Assembly (NCBI GenBank): GCA_964483395.1
Contig: CAZABT010000143.1
Span: 1-5,840, forward strand
Length of the DNA: 5,840 nucleotides
DNA from: JAAYYM01 sp964483395
GTDB lineage: Bacteria > Bacillota > Clostridia > Lachnospirales > Lachnospiraceae
Reading direction: 5' to 3'
This document shows positions 1 to 5,840 of the stretch, one piece after another. Both the position numbers and the translations under genes were made by a program. A model generated the notes under the pieces. It was not told the origin of the DNA, made no database searches, and was given only the letters and a program-made list of their open reading frames with translations. Numbering within the stretch: position 1 is the stretch's first letter; each line of letters opens with the position of its first letter.

Positions 1-1842
1 TTCAATCATGGCGGCATCCAATACATCATTGATGAGTCCCAGCAGATATTCTCCAGAGGATTGAATCTTGGTAATGTTATCCTGTATAGATGCGCTGTCT
101 GCCCGTTCAGTCTGCGCCAGCTTGGCAAATCCCAAAACAGCATTTAACGGCGTCCGCATATCATGACTCATACGTGCAAGGAAATCGCTTTTGGCAGAAA
201 GTGCTTTTTCCAATGTCTTGTTCTGCGTTTCACTCTTTTTGAAGTAAATGATCAGCAGTATCATTGCAATGATGAGTGCAGACAATCCTCCTGCCATCAA
301 GGTAAACAACAGAGGGTCCTGATACATGAAGGCCAGAAGATAGTGCATTTCCGGCTCTCGCTCCATTCCTTTAATGTAAAACTGCTGCATTTCATCATCT
401 GAGAAAGAGGACAAGGTCTTCGTTAAGATTGATGCCAGAAATTCATTATCTTCATCTGTCGCAAAACAGTACAGATGACTGTATTCATTGATCAGCCGGG
501 CGCTCAGGTCACTGAATTGAAACATCTCAAGATAGTATTCTGCTATATAATTATTGATGACAGCAATATCCGCTTCTTTGTTGACGACCGCTCTCATACA
601 CTGCTCATAAGTATCAAAGTAAACAAACTGTTCCGCACGGTATTTCTTCTGCAGATAGTCCTCTGTATAATGAAATTTCTCTACCGAGGCAATTTTGCAG
701 GTCTTCGCGTCAATCTGCTCTCCTTTTCGCTGGATCAGATAGTAATTAATATCATTGATCGGTGCGGATATATTATAGTTTCTTTCTGCCGCAAAATTCT
801 CATCAAAAAAGAAGCCACAGTACACATCCGCCGACAGTTTCCCACTCAGGCAGTCATCGATGGAAACAGCGCGATATTGTACACCCAGACGCTCGCAGAC
901 AGCCTTCGCCTGCTCCTCATAAATTCCATAATATTCGCCATCCTCACATCTTGACAGATACCCTTCGTTGGTTCTAAATGCAAAAGTCAGGGTATCAACA
1001 GAAGCCAGATACTCGCTTTCCTCCCGCGTCAATGGAATCATTGTCCTGTCTGGAAACCAGTCCGCATACAGCTTTGGCAGAAACAAGGGTTCATCCAGTT
1101 TAATCTGTGCAATGCTTGCATCCAGCACATCCAGCATCGGATGATTCGCAGTCATTGAAAGATAGTTGGCTATATTTCCGAAACGTGCAAGTAGCTTCAT
1201 GCTGCCATCCATATCCGTGATATCGGAGAGCAAAGCGTCTGCCTCCCCCGCTGCAAGCTTCTCACGGCACATTTGATCATCCCTGCAAAGGATAAGCTGC
1301 TTCTCGATAACTCCAATCTGTTTCAGATATTCCTTCACCGCCGTATCCTGATAAAGCTCATCGGCTATGGCAATTCTCAGTGTCCTGATGGTATCATAAT
1401 CCTGATAATACAGGTCGTCCCGGTCTTTCGGTGCCAGCAGGACATAATAGGTATCAAGGATACTGGTTGCACTGCAGCTCAGCAAATCTGATGGCTCTGT
1501 CTGTGATGGTGATGGCGCCGGCATCTGCAAATCAACTTCTCCGTCAAGCAGCATTTCCCGGATGCTTTTTTGGTTTTGCACCGGGACATACACAAACTGA
1601 ATGCCTGTATACTGAGAAATCTTGTTCAAAAGTTCTACTCCATAGCCGGTTTTATGCCCATGTTCGTCATATGCAAAAAATCCTTTCGTCGGATAAAAAG
1701 CAACACGAAGCGTCACTGAATGCAAATCCTGTGTGACTGCAGCCTGACAAGTCAAGGGTGCAGCAAAGCTTGTGATAAAGAGCATCATACAGACTGTAAA
1801 AATGACTGCTGTCCGTTTCCATATAACCTTCCTGCAACTCAT
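1..1842 (-). CDS. Membrane sensor histidine kinase with two extracellular solute-binding domains (BvgS/EvgS-like), C-terminus cut by window edge
   Basis: One uninterrupted frame of 614 codons runs off the left edge. The start is the ATG at 1840-1842, preceded by AGGTGA, 4 bp after the stop of the upstream EAL gene. Residues 1-35 are a signal peptide: basic RK/KR, hydrophobic core 11-28, a possible cleavage site near CQAA. Residues about 43-264 and 283-495 resemble two SBP_bac_3 (periplasmic amino-acid-binding type) domains in tandem; the first has the GYGVELLNKI and ADALLSD segments typical of the fold. A single transmembrane helix follows at about 510-534, then a short linker and a HisKA domain with the H-box SHDMRTPLNAV, phosphoacceptor His560. 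The ATPase domain, and any receiver or Hpt domains, would lie beyond position 1, so whether it is a hybrid kinase is unknown. Family knowledge: BvgS-type kinases sense small molecules outside the membrane. The ligand cannot be told. It is the last visible gene of the operon and the probable phosphate source for the Hpt protein encoded upstream. Confidence 0.93.
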   Translation of the reverse strand, partial: MSCRKVIWKRTAVIFTVCMMLFITSFAAPLTCQAAVTQDLHSVTLRVAFYPTKGFFAYDEHGHKTGYGVELLNKISQYTGIQFVYVPVQNQKSIREMLLDGEVDLQMPAPSPSQTEPSDLLSCSATSILDTYYVLLAPKDRDDLYYQDYDTIRTLRIAIADELYQDTAVKEYLKQIGVIEKQLILCRDDQMCREKLAAGEADALLSDITDMDGSMKLLARFGNIANYLSMTANHPMLDVLDASIAQIKLDEPLFLPKLYADWFPDRTMIPLTREESEYLASVDTLTFAFRTNEGYLSRCEDGEYYGIYEEQAKAVCERLGVQYRAVSIDDCLSGKLSADVYCGFFFDENFAAERNYNISAPINDINYYLIQRKGEQIDAKTCKIASVEKFHYTEDYLQKKYRAEQFVYFDTYEQCMRAVVNKEADIAVINNYIAEYYLEMFQFSDLSARLINEYSHLYCFATDEDNEFLASILTKTLSSFSDDEMQQFYIKGMEREPEMHYLLAFMYQDPLLFTLMAGGLSALIIAMILLIIYFKKSETQNKTLEKALSAKSDFLARMSHDMRTPLNAVLGFAKLAQTERADSASIQDNITKIQSSGEYLLGLINDVLDAAMIE

Positions 1843-1846
1843 TCGC

Positions 1847-4000
1847 TCACCTGATTTCCTCATGATTAAGTTCACATAGCTTACGATAGTTTCTCTCATG
1901 AACTGCTTTTTTGACATGATGCAGCAGTATCTCTGCGTTATAGGGTTTCGCAACAAAGCTGTCTGCTCCCAGATGCAGTGCACGCAGTTCACTATCGTTG
2001 CCGTCCTCCGAGGTAATGATGACCGGTATCTCATCCAGATATCCGTCCTTTTTCATCAGATCAAGCAGTTGAAATCCATCCATCACAGGCATCAGCAAAT
2101 CAAGAAGCACACATGATATTTCCTTATGATGAGTCTTTATATACTCGTATGCCTGTTCTCCATCTTCCGCTTCCGCCACATCATAGTATGGCTTCAGCAT
2201 AAGCTTCAGCAGCTCACGATTTCCCTCAATGTCTTCAACCACAAGTATCTTGGAGGGATCCGTTGCCTGCCGATGTGAGGATACTGTTGACTCTGTCATC
2301 TGCAATGCCACTGTATCTGCGTCAGTCTGATTCCTCTGCTGATCCACATAGGCCTCAAAATCCACTACAGGCATCGGCTTTGCAAAATAAAAGCCCTGAA
2401 TATAATTGCAACCCATCACCTTTAACAGCTCCACATCCTCTTTCGTTTCCACGCCCTCTGCAATGGTCGGAAGCTGCATCCACTTAGACAGACTGATTGT
2501 AAAGCTCAAAATGCTTCGTTTACTTGTTTGAGAGGAGAAGCTGTTTTTCTGCATAAAGCGCATATCCAGCTTCAGCATATCTATCGGAAGTTCTGAAAGC
2601 ATATTCAAAGAAGAGTAACCTGATCCAAAGTCATCCATTTCAATCAAAAATCCCATATCACGCAAAACTGAAACTGCAGAGATCATTAGCTGCGGATTGT
2701 CGGTATATGCCGATTCCGTCACTTCAAAATGAATCAGTTCATGGGGAATTTCATAGGAGTCTACCAGTTCTCCAATCTTTTCTGCCAAATCCAAAACATC
2801 GAAATCGGCTCTTGATACATTCACCGAAATTGGAATCGTCTTTCGATCCTCCTGAATCCATCGGTGCAGAACACGGCAAACCTCCTCCCAAATATATTTA
2901 TCCAGTTTTGTTACAAACCCGTTGCGTTCAAACAACGGAATGAATTCTCCGGGAGAAATGAATCCAAGTTCGGGATGTATCCAACGAACAAGTGCCTCCG
3001 CTCCGGCGATTGCACCCGTAACCGTATCGTGCTTCGGCTGTAGATAAACCTTGAACTGGTGCTCCGTAAGAGCCTGCTCCATATAGTCGGTAAGCTGATG
3101 CTCCCGCAGCATTCTCTCCTGTATGGAATCATCATAGACCGCATAACAGACTCCATATTTATGTTTGATGGCGGCGAGTGCCAGCTGTGCGCAGTCACAC
3201 ATAGAGGCAACAGAAATGCATCTGTCCTTTACAAGAAAAATCCCATACTGCATCACATAATTTTTGACAGGTGCATCGGCAAACAGTTTATCCATCTGCT
3301 TTCTCACTTCATTTTGTGCAAGCTGTGGTCTCCTCTTTCTGAGCACGGCAAACGAGTCAGCACCCAGACGTCCGCAGACCCCGTCAGAGGCAGTATACTT
3401 CGCTATCGTCTGTGCCAGATACCTTAACAGATCATCTCCGACCTTTACGCCATACTTTGCATTGATCACCTTAAAATTCTCAATATTACTGCAGAGAATT
3501 TCATACTCTCCATCCGGATTCTCCTCCAGGAAGGCTTCCGCATGGCGATAAAAAAACTCACGGCTGTATATGCCGGTCAACCGATCCGTTTCCAGCCGGT
3601 TCAGCAATGCAACATTCTCACACAGGCGAAGTATGCTGCGTACTCTATGACACACAACATCCGGCTTATACGGCTTTGTGATAAAATCAGTGGCTCCGCA
3701 CTCCAGTGAACGAACTTCCACATTATCCTGATCATTTCCTGTCGTCACGATCACAGGAATCGAAGTCAGCAGACCCTTCTCCTTCATTTTAGCGAGTAAA
3801 GAATAGCCATCCATAACCGGCATAATCAGATCCAGCAGCACAAGGGAAATCTCATGGCTCCCATTTGTCAGAATATCATAGGCCTCCTGACCATTTTCTG
3901 CCTCAATTGCCGTAAAGCCGTCCCGTTCCAGTATTCTGACCAGAATGTCCCGATTTAGCCTCATATCGTCCACAACCAGTATTGTTTTTCTTATCTCCAT
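1847..4000 (-). CDS. Receiver - degenerate GGDEF - EAL - receiver protein; probable cyclic di-GMP phosphodiesterase response regulator
   Basis: Cytoplasmic 717-residue protein with no signal peptide or membrane segment. ATG start with AAAGGAGG 9 nt upstream. Domains: receiver 1 (about 5-125: acidic pair D11/D12, phosphoacceptor D57, T86, K109); GGDEF-like (about 135-290); EAL (about 303-553); linker; receiver 2 (about 583-705: E589/D590, D634, T663, K685). The GGDEF signature reads RLGADSF (211-217) and the metal-binding segment reads SNIENFK, so diguanylate cyclase activity is unlikely. The EAL domain keeps every residue known to be needed for cyclic di-GMP hydrolysis in this family: E335 of EAL, N394, E426, D456/D457 of DDFGSGYSS, K477, E515 and Q535. 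The predicted reaction is c-di-GMP to pGpG, controlled by phosphorylation of one or both receivers. It lies 32 bp after the Hpt gene and 4 bp before the kinase gene, which suggests a multistep phosphorelay. The degenerate GGDEF may act as a GTP-binding regulatory or dimerisation domain (inference). Confidence 0.95.
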   Translation of the reverse strand: MEIRKTILVVDDMRLNRDILVRILERDGFTAIEAENGQEAYDILTNGSHEISLVLLDLIMPVMDGYSLLAKMKEKGLLTSIPVIVTTGNDQDNVEVRSLECGATDFITKPYKPDVVCHRVRSILRLCENVALLNRLETDRLTGIYSREFFYRHAEAFLEENPDGEYEILCSNIENFKVINAKYGVKVGDDLLRYLAQTIAKYTASDGVCGRLGADSFAVLRKRRPQLAQNEVRKQMDKLFADAPVKNYVMQYGIFLVKDRCISVASMCDCAQLALAAIKHKYGVCYAVYDDSIQERMLREHQLTDYMEQALTEHQFKVYLQPKHDTVTGAIAGAEALVRWIHPELGFISPGEFIPLFERNGFVTKLDKYIWEEVCRVLHRWIQEDRKTIPISVNVSRADFDVLDLAEKIGELVDSYEIPHELIHFEVTESAYTDNPQLMISAVSVLRDMGFLIEMDDFGSGYSSLNMLSELPIDMLKLDMRFMQKNSFSSQTSKRSILSFTISLSKWMQLPTIAEGVETKEDVELLKVMGCNYIQGFYFAKPMPVVDFEAYVDQQRNQTDADTVALQMTESTVSSHRQATDPSKILVVEDIEGNRELLKLMLKPYYDVAEAEDGEQAYEYIKTHHKEISCVLLDLLMPVMDGFQLLDLMKKDGYLDEIPVIITSEDGNDSELRALHLGADSFVAKPYNAEILLHHVKKAVHERNYRKLCELNHEEIR

Positions 4001-4032
4001 TTGGACTTTCCTCCTTTGTACACTTCACCTTT

Positions 4033-4383
4033 TTATCTGGCCGCCAGAATGACCGCCAGCTCGTCCCGCATCTGCAGCAGTTCCGTATTTTTCTGTAGCA
4101 GCCCCTTGCTTTCACCGTTACGTAACGGCTCTACAATCTCAACAGCCTTCTGATACATCGGAGTCAGTCCAAGATTGATCAAAACACCCTTGAGCGTATG
4201 CGCGCTGTTAAAGGCCAGCTTCGTATTTTGATTTACAAGTGCCTCTGTCAAATCCGTAAAATTACGGTCACTGGGAATGGCCTGAAGACAGTCAATATAA
4301 AATTTTTCATCCCCCAGCATGCGTTCCATTGCACCATTGATATCACATCCCCAGTCACGAAGCATTTCTATCCGTTTATCCAT
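4033..4383 (-). CDS. Stand-alone Hpt (histidine phosphotransfer) domain protein
   Basis: A 116-residue protein that is essentially a single Hpt domain. The diagnostic motif AHTLKG is at residues 61-66, with phosphoacceptor His62; the rest reads as a helical bundle, including the N-terminal segment with FYIDCL and a C-terminal helix rich in Leu and Glu. There is no signal peptide or membrane segment, so it should be cytoplasmic. The ATG has a perfect AAGGAGGT 7 nt upstream. Family knowledge: Hpt proteins carry phosphate between the receiver of a hybrid kinase and the receiver of a response regulator and have no catalytic activity of their own. Placement between the XRE-PAS gene (25 bp gap) and the two-receiver EAL gene (32 bp gap), with a sensor kinase further downstream, points to these as partners. 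Separate Hpt proteins are less common than Hpt domains built into kinases. The domain call is secure; the partners are inferred. Confidence 0.93.
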   Translation of the reverse strand: MDKRIEMLRDWGCDINGAMERMLGDEKFYIDCLQAIPSDRNFTDLTEALVNQNTKLAFNSAHTLKGVLINLGLTPMYQKAVEIVEPLRNGESKGLLQKNTELLQMRDELAVILAAR

Positions 4384-4408
4384 TTGACAAACCTCCTTCT
4401 TTATTCAG

Positions 4409-5428
4409 TCATATGTTATGATCAATTTTTTTAAGCACACAGTAATATGTAAGGCGCTCCTTCCCACGCTTGATCATCCTGGCACTTAGTTGTATCCACT
4501 GGTATTGATTCTCGGCAACTCTCATACGCAGGCAAACAACTGCATTTCTCTTCTCTGCAATTGAATTGTGAATTTCAGTAATCAGCAGCGGTTTATCCTG
4601 CGGGTGTATCAGACAGACATCCAGACTTCCCTTTCGACGGAGTTCTTTTCCACGTTCTTCTCCTATCATGCTGAACAATGCGTGATTCATAAATGCAAGT
4701 TCAACATGATCATCCATATAGTAGTGATAGATTCCAACGCCCTCCGGAATGTCATTGGTCAATTCATACAATGCATTCAACTCAGCTTCCTCCTGCGTGA
4801 TATCGGTCAGATAAATGATATACACGTTTCTTCCCTTCATCTGAGTCTTTCTTGCATGAATCTTAACCTTTCTCAGCGTTCGTGAATCAATATAAACTGT
4901 GTCCGTGAAACTCTCAAGCTGAAACTGCTTGAGCGGACAGTTTTCACAGGGTTCATCCAAATTATTGAAATAATAATGGCACCGCTTGTCCTTCATATTG
5001 ACAAGCTTTCTTTCCTCGCCTGCAAATCCCAGTTCTGCCAAATGCTTGGCTCCCATTTTCTCCGCACATCTGTTTAAATAAAGCAGGCGATAGGTACCGT
5101 CCTCTATGACATAGAGACAATTGGTAGAACTGTCGGCCAGTTGAAAAAGGAATTCCCGATCAATGTCCGGAAAGCCATAGGTTGCGGCTGACTGAGTACG
5201 CTTTGAATCCGGCAGCAGCACTTCGTTCAAATAGGAGAGGCAATAATCTGATGCATGTCCCTCCCTTGCCACCTCAAGAAGCATCTTTGCATTGTTGCGG
5301 CTTGGAAACCCCTTCCCATTCTCCCATCGATTCACGGTCACAAAGGCCTTGTTCATTTTTCTGGCTAAATCCTCCTGTGTAATTCCCAGTTCTAAACGTA
5401 ATAGCTTCATTGCTTCCTGTAAACTCAA
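4409..5428 (-). CDS. XRE-family helix-turn-helix protein with two C-terminal PAS-like domains
   Basis: The predicted product is 339 residues from the TTG at 5426-5428, chosen because GAGGTGA sits at the right distance before it; a GTG at 5435-5437 would add three residues but lies inside that Shine-Dalgarno. Residues about 3-55 form a Cro/C1-type (HTH_3) DNA-binding domain: LGITQEDLARKMN, then the recognition helix with VNRWENGKGFPS. After a linker, residues about 95-215 look like a PAS domain (sensor core ending in YLTDITQEE) with a cysteine cluster C150, C161, C164 in the pattern C-x10-CxxCP. Residues about 226-333 look like a second, PAS_3-like domain (IHPQDKPLL, then YQWIQLSARMI). The protein should be cytoplasmic and bind DNA in response to a ligand, redox state or partner protein (inference). 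It has no receiver domain, so it is not an obvious direct phosphorelay target. It is the first gene of the operon, directly behind a promoter with a large palindrome, so autoregulation is plausible. The HTH is certain; the PAS assignments rest on sequence patterns. Confidence 0.9.
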   Translation of the reverse strand: MSLQEAMKLLRLELGITQEDLARKMNKAFVTVNRWENGKGFPSRNNAKMLLEVAREGHASDYCLSYLNEVLLPDSKRTQSAATYGFPDIDREFLFQLADSSTNCLYVIEDGTYRLLYLNRCAEKMGAKHLAELGFAGEERKLVNMKDKRCHYYFNNLDEPCENCPLKQFQLESFTDTVYIDSRTLRKVKIHARKTQMKGRNVYIIYLTDITQEEAELNALYELTNDIPEGVGIYHYYMDDHVELAFMNHALFSMIGEERGKELRRKGSLDVCLIHPQDKPLLITEIHNSIAEKRNAVVCLRMRVAENQYQWIQLSARMIKRGKERLTYYCVLKKIDHNI

Positions 5429-5434
5429 TTTTCT

Positions 5435-5440
5435 CACCTC
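5435..5440 (-). promoter_or_regulatory. Shine-Dalgarno sequence that sets the TTG start of the XRE-PAS gene
   Basis: The minus strand reads GAGGTGAGAAAATTG. GAGGTGA is a 7-base match to the anti-Shine-Dalgarno complement AGGAGGTGA and ends 5 nt before the TTG at 5426-5428. The in-frame GTG at 5435-5437 is part of this site and has no ribosome binding site of its own upstream, so the TTG is the better start. The first in-frame ATG (5408-5410) would cut into the HTH domain. Confidence 0.75.
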
Positions 5441-5442
5441 GA

Positions 5443-5482
5443 AAATGATATAGTAAACGATATATCTTTTATTATATCATTT
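5443..5482. promoter_or_regulatory. 40-bp near-perfect palindrome over the operon promoter, candidate operator
   Basis: The two 20-base halves are complementary at 18 of 20 positions around a centre between 5462 and 5463. The outer arms AAATGATATA (5443-5452) and TATATCATTT (5473-5482) are perfect 10-base inverted repeats, and the core GATATATC is also palindromic. The only mismatches are 5453/5472 and 5458/5467. The right arm contains the whole -10 box and its TG extension, and the left part reaches nearly to the Shine-Dalgarno. Because the expected transcription start falls near the centre, the RNA would carry only about half of it; it therefore looks like a DNA-level protein-binding site rather than an RNA hairpin. 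The XRE-PAS product is the natural candidate binder (inference). The sequence is very AT-rich, which weakens but does not remove the case. Confidence 0.6.
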
Positions 5483-5498
5483 CTTATAGTGAATACAA
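5471..5498 (-). promoter_or_regulatory. Probable housekeeping-sigma promoter of the four-gene operon
   Basis: The minus strand has a perfect -10 box TATAAT (5476-5471) preceded by TGA, giving an extended -10 (TGnTATAAT). A weak -35, TTGTAT (5498-5493), lies 16 bp upstream. Transcription should start near 5464, leaving a leader of roughly 36 nt before the TTG start. It lies after the rplT terminator, so the operon should be transcribed independently of the ribosomal protein genes. No comparable promoter was noticed in the short gaps further down the operon. Confidence 0.7.
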
Positions 5499-5528
5499 GC
5501 TTGGTTTACATTTTTTTCTTTTTGTATT

Positions 5529-5572
5529 AAAAAAAATACAGTTCTCTGTCGTAGACAAAGATCTGTATTTTT
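5529..5572 (-). terminator. Rho-independent terminator of the rplT operon
   Basis: On the minus strand a long hairpin has the outer stem AAAAATACAG / CTGTATTTTT, one A-A mismatch, and the inner stem TCTTTGTC / GACAGAGA closed through one G-U pair around a three-base loop (TAC). It is followed by an uninterrupted run of eight T on the minus strand (5536-5529), part of which pairs in the outer stem. It begins 35 nt after the rplT stop. The wobble pair forms only in the minus-strand RNA (the plus strand has a C-A mismatch there), which supports minus-strand use. Confidence 0.9.
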
Positions 5573-5607
5573 CCTATCAATCTCTTATATTCTGTTTGTC
5601 CTAAGTT

Positions 5608-5840
5608 TTAAGCTATCTTAGATTTTGCAAGCTCTGCAAGTGTTGTAAATCCTGCAGCATCATTAACAGCCATTTCTGCAAGCATCTTTCTATTGATGTC
5701 AACGCCCGCTTCCTTTAAACCGTAAATCATCTTGCTGTATGACAATCCGTTCATTCTTGCTGCCGCATTGATACGTGCGATCCACAGCTGTCTGAACTGA
5801 CGCTTTCTTTCTTTTCTTCCTGCATAGGATGATGTGAGTG
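5608..5840 (-). CDS. rplT: 50S ribosomal protein L20, C-terminal part (start outside the window)
   Basis: The visible 76 C-terminal residues end at a TAA (5608-5610); bacterial L20 is usually about 118 residues, so roughly 40 are missing beyond the right edge. Hallmarks of the family are RKRQFRQLWIARINAAARMN, GLSYSKMIYGLK, DINRKMLAEMAVND and the closing FTTLAELAK segment. L20 binds 23S rRNA and is needed early in large-subunit assembly; in many Bacillota it is the last gene of infC-rpmI-rplT, whose expression is often feedback-controlled by L20 in the leader, which would lie outside this window. The terminator shortly downstream shows that the ribosomal operon ends here. The SSYAGRKERK stretch is the part that suggests an Erysipelotrichia-type host. 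Confidence 0.98.
   Translation of the reverse strand, partial: LTSSYAGRKERKRQFRQLWIARINAAARMNGLSYSKMIYGLKEAGVDINRKMLAEMAVNDAAGFTTLAELAKSKIA

Noticed and set aside
163..1736. Several plus-strand open frames (for example 163-402, 475-954, 1431-1736)
   Set aside because: They lie antisense to the continuous kinase frame, which has clear signal-peptide, SBP, transmembrane and HisKA features; their translations resemble no domain I know.
2911..3210. A 99-codon minus-strand frame inside the EAL gene
   Set aside because: It overlaps the receiver-GGDEF-EAL frame in another phase; that frame carries all the conserved motifs here and no ribosome binding site or domain supports the short one.
3131..3596. 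Active diguanylate cyclase
   Set aside because: The motif is GADSF and the metal-binding Asp positions are changed, so synthesis of c-di-GMP is unlikely.
3903..4115. A 70-codon minus-strand frame bridging the Hpt and EAL genes
   Set aside because: It overlaps both genes out of frame and its composition (basic, Cys-rich) looks like an off-frame artefact.
4568..5382. Plus-strand frames at 4568-4885 and 5182-5382
   Set aside because: Antisense to the XRE-PAS gene, with no recognisable domain or convincing start signal.
5443..5482. The palindrome read as a terminator or riboswitch hairpin
   Set aside because: The expected transcript starts near its centre so the RNA cannot form it from this promoter, it is almost all A/T, and no plus-strand gene ends there.

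Overview
The window looks like a low-to-moderate GC Gram-positive (Bacillota) chromosome. All the supported genes lie on the minus strand, so they read from right to left. The visible C-terminal part of ribosomal protein L20, the strong AGGAGG-type ribosome binding sites, and the AT-rich promoter and terminator all fit this. The L20 sequence (for example SSYAGRKERKRQFRQLWIAR) reminded me of Erysipelotrichia such as the Clostridium innocuum group; that placement is from memory of the family and is tentative.

Layout, in the direction of transcription. Positions 5840-5608 hold the 3' part of rplT, the end of the usual infC-rpmI-rplT operon, followed by a clear rho-independent terminator (5572-5529). 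Next comes a short AT-rich regulatory region with an extended -10 promoter, overlapped by a 40-bp near-perfect DNA palindrome (5482-5443). This promoter appears to drive a tight four-gene operon: (1) an XRE-type helix-turn-helix protein with two PAS-like domains (5428-4409, TTG start); (2) a stand-alone Hpt phosphotransfer protein (4383-4033); (3) a 717-residue receiver - degenerate GGDEF - EAL - receiver protein (4000-1847); (4) a membrane sensor histidine kinase with a signal peptide, two periplasmic-binding-protein-like sensor domains, one transmembrane helix and a HisKA domain, cut by the left window edge (1842-1). The gaps between these genes are 25, 32 and 4 bp, and each gene has its own Shine-Dalgarno sequence.

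Reading of the system (inference): the kinase senses a small molecule outside the cell and autophosphorylates on His560. Phosphate then passes through the separate Hpt protein (His62) to one or both receivers (Asp57, Asp634) of the EAL protein, and this controls breakdown of cyclic di-GMP. The XRE-PAS protein is probably the transcriptional arm; it may sense a cytoplasmic or redox signal and may autoregulate the operon through the palindrome. No mobile element, CRISPR array, tRNA or rRNA was seen. No plus-strand gene is supported.
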